Positions 1-10,735 of a DNA stretch of 64,000 bases are shown piece by piece. A program made the translations under genes and the position numbers. The stretch spans positions 14,657,043 to 14,721,042 of the forward strand of contig NC_058166.1 of the NCBI RefSeq assembly GCF_020080835.1, given 5' to 3'. Below the pieces are notes generated by a model. That model was not told the DNA's origin. It saw only the letters and a program-made list of their open reading frames with translations, and did not search any database. Each line of letters begins with the position of its first letter. Positions within the stretch are counted from its first letter, which is position 1. Source of the stretch: Cotesia glomerata (lineage: Eukaryota; Arthropoda; Insecta; Hymenoptera; Braconidae).

Positions 1-192
1 AATTTTAAATATTAAATTTGAAAAAAAAAAAAAAAAAAGATATTTCTTTTTTTATTTTGAAAATTCTTTCCAATTTATTCGCTAATATTTTGATTTTATT
101 ATCCAATGTTTCTTAAAGTTAGACTTTGATTTAAGTCTAAATATTTTTTATACGTAATAAAAAATTGAATTTGTGAAGCTTATTAATTACAA

Positions 193-910
193 CTAGCAAT
201 ATTGCAGTCACTACGTGACTGCCGTGACCTGTGAAATATAAATAAATAAAATTTACTGTATTAAATAATGACTTTTGTTAAATTGCACTTTACTTTTTTA
301 ACTATTGACGTTTTGAAAGATATAAGCTCATTTCGATGTTACACTCATCAAGAGCTTTCATTTAAGTACCCACATACATTTTGATATATTTTTCATATAT
401 ACATATATATAAAATATATAAATATATGAAAAATTGATATGGGCACTCAAATGAAAGGTTTCAATAAGTCTAACATTATTGATATTTTGAAAGATGTAAG
501 CTCATCCCGATGTTTCACTCATCGAGACCTTTCATTTGAGTACCCACATGGCAATTTTTATATATTTTATATATATGATATTTCAGAAATATATAAATAT
601 ATAAAATATATGAAAAATTGATGTGGGTATTCAAGTGAAAGGTCTTAATGAGTATAACATCGGGATGAGTTTATATTTTTAAAAATGTCAATAGTTCACG
701 AGATACAAGTCATATCTTAATTATGTATCTAGAGATAGAGCATTTTCGAATGTAGCCTAAATACTTATCATAATAAATTGACTATCGGTGAGAATGATAT
801 GAAACCTTAAAAAGACACAAATTCAAGTCACGATCTTTGCAACGACACTAAATTTCACTAAAAAAACCGATTTTATCATATGACTATTCTAAACACAAAA
901 TTATTCTACA
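193..910 (-). mobile_element. Non-autonomous Helitron, copy 1 (5' end decayed)
   Basis: Read on the minus strand, the element ends with a hairpin (GCAGTCACGTAGTGACTGC), a short spacer and CTAG, followed by T in the flank. These are Helitron 3' hallmarks: a hairpin just before CTRR and insertion between A and T. The body has two long palindromic units (about 318-475 and 490-680) and the family's unique segment (about 700-895). The expected 5' start TCTATATTATTAA is not intact here, so the left boundary at about 910 is approximate. No Rep/helicase coding is present. Confidence 0.7.
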
Positions 911-1174
911 ATTATTGTAAAGCTAGACTATACTTTTATTACTATTAATTGTCAAATATTTTAGAAGAAAAAATATTATTTATTTATGAAAAAATACGAT
1001 ATTACTATTGTAAAAAGTAAGAGATGAAAATTTCCAGTGCTGCCTCTGTATCTTTCCAATAGAACTATAGCAAATTTAACAATAGTTGAATTGGAATGTC
1101 TCTTAATTAGTGTGAGTGGTGGCCGTGCACAGCGCTAGACTCCGAGTTTATGTAAATATTAAAGGATATGAGTC

Positions 1175-1330
1175 TTAGTTTACCTCGGATAGCGTAGAGG
1201 GAGAGTCTCTAGCTGCCAACACAGAGTTCTGGGTTCGATTCCCAGATAGCACGAAAATGTCGGTTTCTTTTTTCGATTACTGTACAGGTACCAATTAGTC
1301 CAACCTTCTATCTCTCTCCCTCCCTAACAT
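1175..1330 (+). mobile_element. tRNA-like sequence (probable SINE head)
   Basis: An A box (TAGCGTAGAGGG, 1190-1201) and a perfect B box (GGTTCGATTCC, 1232-1242) lie 42 bases apart, the spacing of a polymerase III internal promoter. A T-arm stem (CTGGG/CCCAG) forms, but no acceptor stem closes, so it is not a functional tRNA. A pyrimidine-rich downstream segment (1295-1330) may be the SINE body. Its ends are not defined. Confidence 0.45.
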
Positions 1331-1770
1331 TTCTTTTAAAAAAACCAACTGTGAATTTTTACAATAGTTGAATTGTAAAGTTCACAAACACATATTGTAT
1401 AATTTGCTCTATAGTATTCGACCTTTTAAGACTCTTGCTAGTCTTATTTGTTGGATAAAATTTACAATAGTAGATCGTAAAAATTACTAAATGAGAGGTG
1501 TAGTCCACCGTTACTATTTTATTTAATAAAAATTACAATAGTAAAATAGTAAAAACTCCTTCAATTTTCTTTCCGTGTACAATAACTTATTATTGTTTAA
1601 CTTGTGAATATTGAATATTATATCTGACATGACTCATATCTTCAATAATTATTTTTGTTTTTCTGATTAATATTTTCTTTACCGAAAAATTATCTTACCC
1701 AAAAACAGATTCGAACCTTGCCCCATCTGATCAGCAACAATGACTTCACTGCTGTTTTTATTAATGTTAA

Positions 1771-2011
1771 CAGCCGAGACCAGTGATTGCAGTTTCAATC
1801 GGTTTAGCGAAACGAATGAAAATTTTTAAAAAACGTTTTTAGAGATAATAGATAATTTAATAAACTATTTCACCACAAAGCGTTTTTTTCAAAAATTTCA
1901 TTCGTTTCGTGAAACCAATCGAAACTGCAATTGCTCTGCTGTTGGGAGAGCGATAGAGATATTTCCGTTGAACTCCGTGAGAGCAAAGCGAGAAAAAGAT
2001 GGTCTCGCCTG
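1771..2011. mobile_element. TTAA-flanked MITE with internal foldback, copy 1
   Basis: A 241-bp element is flanked on both sides by TTAA (1767-1770, 2012-2015). Terminal inverted repeats read CAGCCGAGACCA and TGGTCTCGCCTG (one mismatch). Inside, a second inverted pair around CAATCGGTTTAGCGAAACGA can fold the left half. The TTAA duplication is characteristic of piggyBac-type transposition. No coding is present. Confidence 0.8.
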
Positions 2012-2015
2012 TTAA

Positions 2016-3220
2016 ATAAATACAGTAGTTATATAAATCAACAATTTAACCATGTGCTCATTCGATTGAAATTCAAATCTCAAATAAAAACAGAATAAAC
2101 AAAGACTCTCGAATCTTACAATCTTCCCGGAAGTTTATCAATAATGAACCCTCAAAAGTCACCCTTATCTATAATCTGATTATTTTTAGAGTTTAGCTCA
2201 TGTCTTCCCTATTTGATATTATAACACACGCAGAAATTCACATATATGTATATAATACACATATGCGTCACACACGTGTATATTATAGCACTTTGCACTT
2301 GGGGAGAATATGAAGAACGTGCTTGCAAAGTAAATTGAGTCTTAAAACCAAGGCCGTCACTTGGAATAATAATTTAGTGTGTGTATTTGTAATCATCATC
2401 AGTCTGGACAATGTAATAAAATGTACAAACATACTAAGTATTTAAATAATCATTACTAGTGTATTTAAGTACTTAAACTTTGAATTCATAAAATCATTAA
2501 GTGTATTTTTAAGCAAAAAATATTTTTTTTTTATTTAAATAAGTCATTGAACTGAGAGACATTTCTGTTTGTTTCATGATAAATTTTTTATGCGGGCTTT
2601 TTTTATCATTTGAGGTGAATATCCGTATGACCCTGTCCCAATGGCCGTCATTTATTGTCATTTTTTCGCTGCGGAAAATAAAATTTTTAATCTATTGTTT
2701 CAAGATCTTTAATTTACTTTTTTAGGAATTTTTCTAGTGAAGCAATTTATTATTTTCAAACAAGATACAGTCATATTTAGTCCAAAATTTCTTCTTAAAT
2801 TACAACCAAAAATTGTCTGACATCTGCCACTTAGTGTAACAAATAAAATTTCAAATTCGTTTAAGAATATAATAGAGTAAATTTCATTTTTTTTAAAGAT
2901 CTATTCATTAGTTTGAATAAAAAAAATATTTCATCAATCAAGAATAAAAAGTTCTTAGAAGAAAACGAAATTAAATTAACAACAATAAAGAACAAAATTT
3001 TTAGACCAAGAAAAACATTTTTAAGAGTTTTATTTTATTGAAAGAAACAAATCCAACAGCTTGCGCCATTAACAGGGTTAATAGAATTATACATAAAGTA
3101 AATATAAATTTATATATTTACAAAGCTTAACAAGATGTCCTATAATTAGTATTATACTTAACATATTTATTGTTTTAAATCAATGAGAAAAATTTTTGAA
3201 TCAAGAATAATTTACTAAAA
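2016..3220. other. AT-rich intergenic DNA, nothing recognised
   Basis: There is no ORF of note. It contains scattered T-rich tracts, a CACACGTGTATATTA stretch near 2272 and motifs like TTTAGACCAAGAAAAA that echo the CTTGATTCAAG-type MITE debris. Confidence 0.6.
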
Positions 3221-4041
3221 CTAGTAACCTTGCAGTCACTATGTGACTGTCGTGACTTGTGAACTAAGAAAAACAAAAATTTTGGTTTATCAAATAATGA
3301 TTTTTGTTAAATTGCACTGTACTTTCTTAAATATAGACGTTTTCATAGATATAAGCTCATCCCGATGATACTCATCAAGAGCTTTCATTTGAGTACCCAC
3401 AAGCATTTTTGATATATTTTTCATATATATAAATATATAAATATATGAAAAATTGATGTGGGTACTTAAATGAAAGGTCTTGATGAGTATAACACCGGGA
3501 TGAGCTTATATCTTTAAAAATGTCAATAGTTCACAAGATATTTGTTAAAAATGATCTGTACTTTCTTAATTATTGATGTTATTGAAGATATAAGCTCATC
3601 CCGATGTTATACTCATTAAGAGCTTTCATTTGAGTACCCACATGCATTTTGATATATTTTTCATATATACATATATATAAATATATAAAATATATGAAAA
3701 ATTGATGTGGGTACTCAAATGAAAGGTCTCGTTGAGTGTAACATCGGAATGAGCTTATATCTTTGAAAATGTCAATAGTAAACAAGATACAAGATCATTT
3801 GTTAATTATATATTTAAAGATGAAGCATTTTCGAATGCAACCTAAATACTAATCATAATAAATTGACTATCAGTGAGAATGATATGAAATCTTGAAAAGG
3901 CATAAATTCAAATCAAGATCTTTGAAATTACACTAAATTTCATTTTAAAAAATATTTATATAATTTTAATATTATATATATATAATATTAATTTAATATT
4001 TATAAATATTTATAAAAAAAATATTCTCTTAATAATATAGA
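3221..4041 (-). mobile_element. Non-autonomous Helitron, copy 2 (both termini intact)
   Basis: The minus-strand 5' end is TCTATATTATTAAGAGAATA at 4041, preceded by A. The 3' end is a hairpin with a GTCACATAGTGAC core followed by TACTAG at 3221, with flanking T. Two palindromic units are present (about 3345-3520 and 3587-3770). The segment near 3950-4020 is degenerate AT sequence. The 821-bp length and lack of coding fit a non-autonomous member. Confidence 0.8.
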
Positions 4042-5223
4042 TTAAGAAAAATTTTTTAGCCTAAGAATTTTTATACTCAACTCAAAACAAAAAATTCTTT
4101 AAAATGATTTTCGTGGTTCAAGAACCGTTCTTTGATAAAAAATTTTTTATATTGATCAAAAATATTAGTCCCTAAAATCAAAATTAATTCTTGAAGCTAG
4201 ACAACTAATAGCTTTTAATATAAATTTCTTAGACAGATAACTTCTTCAGAAGATACTACATACCATTATAAACTATATAATATTTAATTGAAAAATTGAT
4301 AAATATGCAGCATATAAATATAAACTAAAATGAATGATGAGCAGACAGATGAAGATAATACCCCGAGGAGGAGCAAGATATTTTTCAAGGCTAAGAGCCT
4401 TGGCTGATGAGAGCCAAGACCCAAATAAGGTTGCCCGGTGCAGCACAACAGTAACATAACATAAAGGAGATAGAGATAGAGAGGAAATACTGGATTGTTG
4501 AGGATCGAGACCATACCAACATAACGTAAACGACCTGGTCTTGTCTCTTGTACACGTTGCACATCAAGTCGCTTTTAAACGGGTATATAAATACATAAAT
4601 ATATGCATGAGTGTTTTGTATCTCGGTGTTTGTGTCTGTGTCTGTAAAAGAGAAAGAAGGGAAAAGGGACAGGAGAATGGAACAAAAGTAGTAGTAGTAG
4701 ACTTTGCCCGTATGGACTGCAGCTGAACAAGAAATAAATATAAAACAAGACTCAAGACTTTAGATTCAAGACTCGAGACTCCAAGAGACTGCTATGCTTT
4801 ACACATTCGGAATTTACAGTAGTGTTGAGGTGTGCATGAGCCTAAAGACGACTGGGAAAGAGCGGAGACATTAAATAAAATAATAAAAATAAAAATAAAT
4901 AAATAACAGACGGGGGCAATGGAGGGCGGTGGAAAAACCGGTTCGACAGGTTGGGAGCTACCATTTACTTGACCATGTAGCGCCTGCCCACGTTTGGGTT
5001 ATGTACTACATATATATCCTGTATATTGAGACGCTTTTATATATTTATATATTTTATGTATGTATGTGCGTGTATATCCGGGCTAATGCAATGCAATGTG
5101 GTGAGACGAGAAAATCCAGCGGACGGATTAAATGACTGGACGATATTGTTCCAGACAAAAGAATAATTGCTTCATTTTATTTTGTTTCTTTAAGGAGGTA
5201 AACTTAAATTATTTTGTTGATAA
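4042..5223. other. Intergenic DNA between two Helitrons
   Basis: The stretch 4340-5140 is less AT-rich and largely non-repetitive. It holds a small stem (CAAGGCTAAGAGCCTTGG, 4386-4403) and a TATA-like GTATATAAATAC (4581-4592). ORFs of 60-90 codons occur on both strands but overlap one another and have no recognisable domains. I see no gene. Confidence 0.5.
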
Positions 5224-5773
5224 TCTATATTATTACGAGAATAAGAAAAATTTTGTGTCCAGAATTGTCATATGATAAAATCGGTTTTTTTAGTGAAATT
5301 TAGTATCATTACAAAGATCTTGACTTGAATTTGTGCCTTTTCAAAGTTTCATATCATTCTCACCGATAGTTAATTTATTATGATAAGTATGTAGACTGCA
5401 TTCGAAAATTCTCTATCTCTAGATGCATAATTAAGAAATGACCTTGTATTTTGTGAACTATTAACATTTTTAAAGATATAAGCTTATCCCGATGTTACAC
5501 TCATCGAGACCTTTTATTTGAGTACCCACATCAATTTTTCATATATTTATATATATTATATATATATGTATATATGAAAAATATATCAAAAATGCATGTG
5601 GGTACTCAAATGAAAGCTCTTGATGAATGTAACATCGGGATGAGCTTATATCTTTAAATACGTCAATAGTCTAGAAAGTACATTGCAATTTAACAAAATT
5701 CATTATTTAATAAGGCAAAATTTTATTTATTTATAATTCACAAATCACGGCAGTCACATAGTGAGGTTGCTAG
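5224..5773 (+). mobile_element. Non-autonomous Helitron, copy 3 (single palindrome, clipped hairpin)
   Basis: The 5' end TCTATATTATTACGAGAATA at 5224 is preceded by A (5223). The 3' end is GGTTGCTAG at 5773, followed by T. Only one internal palindromic unit is present (about 5475-5660). The terminal hairpin has lost part of its second arm (GCAGTCACATAGTGA runs directly into GGTTG), so this copy may be unable to terminate rolling-circle transfer. At 550 bp it is the shortest of the four. Confidence 0.8.
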
Positions 5774-5835
5774 TCAAGATTATTCTTCATCAAGTTATGA
5801 GTAAATATCATAGATAATTAATTCAAAAATTTTAG

Positions 5836-6213
5836 ATGTATTTCTTATCTGATGAATGGTCAATAAAAATTAAACTTAAAAGAAACACTTGGGTTTTATA
5901 TATTTGTGGACTTTTAAGTTGGAGTAAGCTATGTTTAGATTTGTTATTATTCTTTTACTGGATCAAGGATAACAGGTGTGTGGTATGCTCAAAATTACTC
6001 GGGTATCTCGGTATAACCTTGAGATTATTTAACGTTACTTTTTTTGACGAGAGGATCAACCGGCGATTAAAAAATGCTTATGGCGCTTGGCTTAAATTAT
6101 TGACTGGAGGGTTCAACTTTTTACAACCTTTTTTTTTTGGGATAGTTTATGGGCATTCTTATCCCTTCTTACATAAGCTACCCAGAATTTTAAGTAATGT
6201 ATACAGTGTGTAA
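5836..6213 (+). other. Unassigned 125-codon open frame
   Basis: An open frame runs immediately downstream of Helitron copy 3. It is rich in Leu, Phe and Tyr and includes CVVCSKLLGYLG and a hydrophobic C-terminus. No known motif, no good start context and no splice partner is visible. The local sequence is somewhat less AT-rich than the neighbourhood. It is probably a chance ORF or a remnant of an inserted sequence. Confidence 0.15.
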
Positions 6214-6899
6214 TTTAGAGGCTCACTTTTTAGAATTCTTGGGGTTACTTTGAACTTGAATTCTGGCTAGAGATCAAAGATACCTAAATGGATTTAAAGT
6301 AATTTTACGGATAAATTTATAGAAAAGATTTGTTTTTTTTTTTTTTTTTTTTGCAAGGTGTAATTAAAGTTTGAGAAATTTAAAATCTGTAATTATAGAT
6401 TATTTGGTTGGAAATGAGAAAACAATTTAGAGATCTTAAAAAGCTAAAGATTATTTCGATAAAATCGATAGTTTAAATGTACCAGAGATTTTAAGTATAA
6501 AACGTGTTCCAGCAATTTATTCCAATCTCGAATGTAATTTTTATACGTTTTTTCAAGTTTTGAGATACTTTTTGCTTCTTTGGCGTCATGGTTCCCGGTC
6601 ACGCTATGCACAAACGACCGAGGAAATATGCTACTGAGGGTTCGCAAGGTTTAGTTATTCGTCCGGGAATATATAAATATATATTTAAGTGTCTAGTGGA
6701 TGATGCATCTAGGTTATTTTGTTTTATTTTTCCTTTATTTTATCACAAGAAATAGCAAATTCTCTTGATATTTATTCACGGAAACATTCAATTTAAATAT
6801 ACAGTAAATAAAATCACATAATAGCCCACTTTTTTTAAATATACAGTTTAACGCCTGCATATCAATTTTAATATATTTTTATAAAAAATATGTTTACTC

Positions 6900-8212
6900 T
6901 AAGTTATTGAAAATAATATGTTCACTGATAGAAGAACTTATTTTAATCTAAAAACGTGATTTTTAAAACTATTGTCTTGCTTCAAGAATTTTTTTCTTGA
7001 ATATTGTTATTTTGACTTAAGAGACATTATCTTCGATCGGTAATTATTGCCACTTAATTTAAGAAAAACTAACTTGATTAAAGAAAAAAATTATTTTAAG
7101 TTACGGCAATAAAATTTTTCAAAATGATTTCCTTACTTCAAAAACTCATTTCTTTAATTAATTACATTTTTTTTTAGTGTAATTTTATTTTTTTATAAGA
7201 AATTAAAAGGAAAAGTATGCAAGGAGTTTTGCAAATTAATAAAAGAAATAGAGGCAATACAAAGAGAGTGTGAAAAGGATGAATGTAAAAAAAGTAGTGA
7301 TAATACAGAGGCTGTGTAGGTAGATGAGGAAAAATAGCACGCATGCGACTGTAAGTGCACGGAAAATGATGAGAAAATAATCAAATAAAAGTAGTGTAGG
7401 ATAAAGTAACCGAAAGTGAAGTGAGAAATGGTAGCACAGTCACAATATAATTTAAGCAATTATAGCAAAACTACATTGTAAAGTAGAAATAGTGCAAACC
7501 AAAAATAAGAAAGTGATATTAGGATAAGAAAAATTAATGTGAATAGAGAACTAAGTATTAGTATATAAAGAGTAAACGACTGTAATCTTTGTAAAACACA
7601 AAACTTGTGATACAAATAAAACTTATTATTATTATTATTTTTTTATAAGAACTTTATATTCATAATTTAAGAATTAGTTCTTTATTAAAAATAAATTAAA
7701 CAATTTTACTTCAACATAATTCTAAACTTTATTAGAGAATTTCTGTATGATATATAAAGAAGTTTAATTTAAAATAAATTTATTTTCTTTAATCATACAC
7801 TAAAAAAATAATTCTTGACTGGAGCGTAAATTTTCTTGGCTCAAGAAAATATTAAAGAAGATAATAAATTTCTTGAATGAAGTTCAAGTTTTTTGACCCA
7901 AGAAAATTTCTTGCTTTAAAATAACTTTTGTCTTCTTTAAAATTTTCTTGGTGCAAGAAGAAAAAAAATTCACTTGAATTAAGTAAATAATTTTAAAGAA
8001 CTTGATCTTCTCCATTTGAGCAAAAAAATTCTTAAATTAAATTTATTTTGATTTTAAATAAACTTAACTCGATTCAAGAATTTTTTATCTTAATTCTTTT
8101 GATTCAAGTTAATTTTTTTTCAGTGTAAGAACACTAAATATCTTGAAATAAAGATGAAATTTTGAAGAAAAAATCTTTCTTAACTCAAGTGCTTTTTTTC
8201 AGTGTGTATATT
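6900..8212. mobile_element. Decayed MITE tract with CTTGATTCAAGAA motifs
   Basis: On both sides of the LINE insert the sequence is built from short motifs of the type TTCTTGATTCAAGAA, AAGAAAATTTTCTTGG and CACTGAAAAAAA. These resemble the termini and body of the CACAGAAA MITE family found intact elsewhere in the window. Terminal-like motifs occur at about 7171-7182, 7797-7808 and 8196-8206. Individual elements are too degraded to delimit. Confidence 0.4.
7202..7636 (+). mobile_element. 5'-truncated LINE 3' end with perfect target-site duplication
   Basis: A 435-bp insert is bounded by a perfect 15-bp direct repeat, ATTTTTTTATAAGAA, at 7187-7201 and 7637-7651. It is A-rich on the + strand and ends GATACAAATAAAACTTATTATTATT, that is, a polyadenylation-like signal followed by short ATT repeats. 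This is a typical tail for several arthropod non-LTR clades. A short open stretch near the left end (stop at about 7320) may be the remains of the ORF2 terminus. The structure proves insertion; the clade (jockey-like) is a guess. Confidence 0.75.
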
Positions 8213-9493
8213 TTTAGATTCAGATAGATTTAGTTAGTAAAATTAGTCATTTTAGATTCATAATATCAAAACTCCGTACGGTTTATTTTATTTATTTCTT
8301 CCTTTAATCTCCTGCTGGGACAACAGTTGTGTCACTTGAGAAACGTACTAACGATTACCATGCAAATAGGTCAGATGCGGATCGTATGCAAATGCGAGTG
8401 GCTTATGAACTGAGATACAATCCTTACTCCTTATATACATATCTATCTGTATTACCAAACCAGCTGTTTAATCAGATACAGATACTGATGGAATCTCATC
8501 ACATTTGTTAACTATTTCTTTAAATTTGTACTCCATAAAAGTATAATGTACTTTCCTTTTTTTTACATAAAGAAAATTCTGGTTCAATTCAATTGTTTTT
8601 ATACTTTTTTCATATTTATTTATGGTCGTTCGAGGTTTTTTTTTTCTTCTTTTGTGGGTTTGTGTAATGGAAGACCATCGAGGTCAATCGAACATGTTTT
8701 TTCTTCTTCTGCTGATTGTTAAATTTCATCACACTGTAATCTTGTTTTATTTTCTCTTCTCGTCATGCTCTTGACAATTTTATTCACTGTTTATTTTTTT
8801 TTTTCATCTGAAAATAATTCAATGTAAAACATTAAGAAGATCCACACAAAGGAGTCAAATTTTTAAAACTTCCTCAAAATTTGTAAATTTAATCTACGTA
8901 GCTTAATAATTAATAAAAAAATTTTAAAACAGTAGGTTTCCGGGATATTTAATGAAATAATTAGGTTTGAAAATTGTAATTTTTACATGTAGGTAAATGG
9001 AGATTCCACCAGCTGTGTATTTGGTTAAGAATTTAATGCAATTAACGATTGTAAAAAAATTTTATTTTCATTGAGTTTGATTGAAAGAATAATAAGCTTT
9101 CGATTAAAACAATAAAAAAAGTAGCTTTCCGAATGTATTACGGAGATATTTTAAATTTTTTATGAAAAATCACAAGGAACTTCCGTATTTTGAAGTCTAG
9201 TATTTGACTTGGCAACACTGCTTGCGCAGTTACTCAAAGCATAAGTAACCGCGGTTTTTTAAATGCTAGTAGATCTTAGTAATTTTAGTTAGACAGTAAA
9301 CATAAATAAATTTTAAGTTTAGGGAACTCTTGCGGTGTTGTCAAGTGTATACCGGTAATTCATAGTCCTATATTTTTATTAGCCAATTAAATGTTAATAA
9401 TTATTTAATTAGTAAATTTATCGGAGATTTCCTCAAAAATGTTATTAATTAATTTAAAAATTAATTTTAAGATGCATAACAAAAGTATTTCTA

Positions 9494-10192
9494 CACAGAA
9501 AAAAAAGTTTACTTGAGCAAAGAAAATATTTTTCTTCCTAATTATTTTCTTGAGCGAAAAAAAAATTTTTTTTCGACAAAAAATTTCACTTATTCCAACA
9601 AATTTAATTTTCTTACTTTAAGAAATACGTATCTTGATCCAAGAAAGTTTATTTAAGTCAAGAAAATCTTTTTGTTTTGAGAAAATTCAGCCTCTTGCTC
9701 CAAAAAATTTAGTTCTTGATAGAAGTAAATTTTCTTGTCTGGAGAAAATTTTTCTCTTGCTTCAAAAAATTAAATATAAAGATACAAGTAAATTGTCATT
9801 AATATTTTTATTGATTAACATGTCAAATGGGAAGATTAAATAATATTTCATCATTTTTTTTCATTCAATATGTATAATTGCACGCTAAAATAATATAAAA
9901 TGGGAATCAAATATTCAAAAGAAAAATTTTCTCAAGGTGAGAAAATTTTTTTCTCAGCTAAAGTAGGTAGCGCTGCTTCGCTAAAGTATCTAAAAATCTT
10001 GATCAAATATAAAAATTTATCGTATCAAGTATCTACGATAATTTGAATTAAGAAAAAATGACTTCCACCAAGAATAGAAATTAAAGAAAAATTTTTACTT
10101 CGGCCAACACAACTTCGGTCTTCCTTCAGGCACCCAAAAATTTTTTTGAGCCAAAAATTTTGTTCTCCAGTAAAGAAATTTTTCTTTTTGTG
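9494..10192 (+). mobile_element. CACAGAAA-family MITE, copy 1 (nested)
   Basis: This 699-bp element starts CACAGAAAAAAAAG and ends CTTTTTGTG, with a TA duplication (9492-9493; right TA at 10193-10194). It sits inside the GGAGATCC element: the uninterrupted site TTCTACGTATT is preserved at about 50471-50481. The body has many CTTGCTCCAAAAAATTTAG-like segments and CTCAGCTAAAGTAGGTAGCGC. No transposase ORF is present. Tc1/mariner-like by TA duplication; that class assignment is inference. Confidence 0.75.
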
Positions 10193-10194
10193 TA

Positions 10195-10334
10195 AGGTAA
10201 AAGCCCCAATATATGATCATGTACCAGTATATGATCACTCCATGTATTTGTATACCTATATTTGTGAATATAGATATACAAATACATGGAGTGATCATAT
10301 ACTGGTACGTGATCATCTATTGGGGCTTTTACCT
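10195..10334. mobile_element. Near-perfect palindromic MITE, 140 bp (nested)
   Basis: The element starts AGGTAAAAGCCCCAATATAT and ends with its reverse complement, flanked by TA on both sides (10193-10194 and 10335-10336). Almost the whole length is self-complementary, around a centre near 10264. It inserted at the right edge of the CACAGAAA element, sharing its TA. Such a structure would extrude as a cruciform and be transcribed as a hairpin. Confidence 0.8.
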
Positions 10335-10559
10335 TACGTATTATTTTTTTTATAGATATTCTTTACGCTAGGAGGGTACTTGGATCTCCTTAATGTTAAA
10401 AATCATCACACGCTTAATATATAAAAATTTTGTCGGTTTTTTTTCCAATATTTTAATTATGTATATATGAAATTTAAGTTAATGAAATATTGATCGGTAC
10501 TAAAAGCAGAATAGGAGGTAGAAGTTAAATATTAAAACTACAGTTAGTGAGCAAAGTGA

Positions 10560-10735
10560 CGTTGAATAAGAAACATTTTAATTTGATTTTAAAATCATAG
10601 TCCGTAGGTAAAAGATCGATCTTTCTATTCCTGGCACGTTTGAATCGATCGGCTGTGAAAGGTCGTAGAGACTGGTCTTGCAAACCAACGAGAAAATTTA
10701 GTATCATCATCATCATCATCATTAATTTATTCATT
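10560..10735 (+). mobile_element. Possible LINE 3' end with ATC-repeat tail
   Basis: A moderately GC-rich stretch (GGTCGTAGAGACTGGTC, about 10661-10677) runs into AAAATTTAGT and a short ATC repeat (10703-10720). That arrangement resembles tails of some arthropod non-LTR elements. No target duplication was identified. Confidence 0.3.

Larger units (their letters stand above)
8836..10389. mobile_element. GGAGATCC-family transposon, copy 1 (split by nested insertions)
   Basis: Terminal repeats GAAGATCCAC and TTGGATCTCC are flanked by TTAA at 8832-8835 and 10390-10393. The intact sister copy at 49822-50526 shows that the original element was about 705-715 bp. The extra 842 bases (9494-10334 plus a duplicated TA) are a later double insertion. 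The body holds an inverted pair, GACTTGGCAACAC and GTGTTGTCAAGT. No coding is evident. The duplication could be TA rather than TTAA. Confidence 0.75.

Noticed and set aside
193..910. Satellite DNA explanation for the GATGTGGGTACTCAAATGAA repeats
   Set aside because: Each array is bounded by Helitron ends and A/T target sites, so the repeats are internal to an element rather than free satellite arrays.
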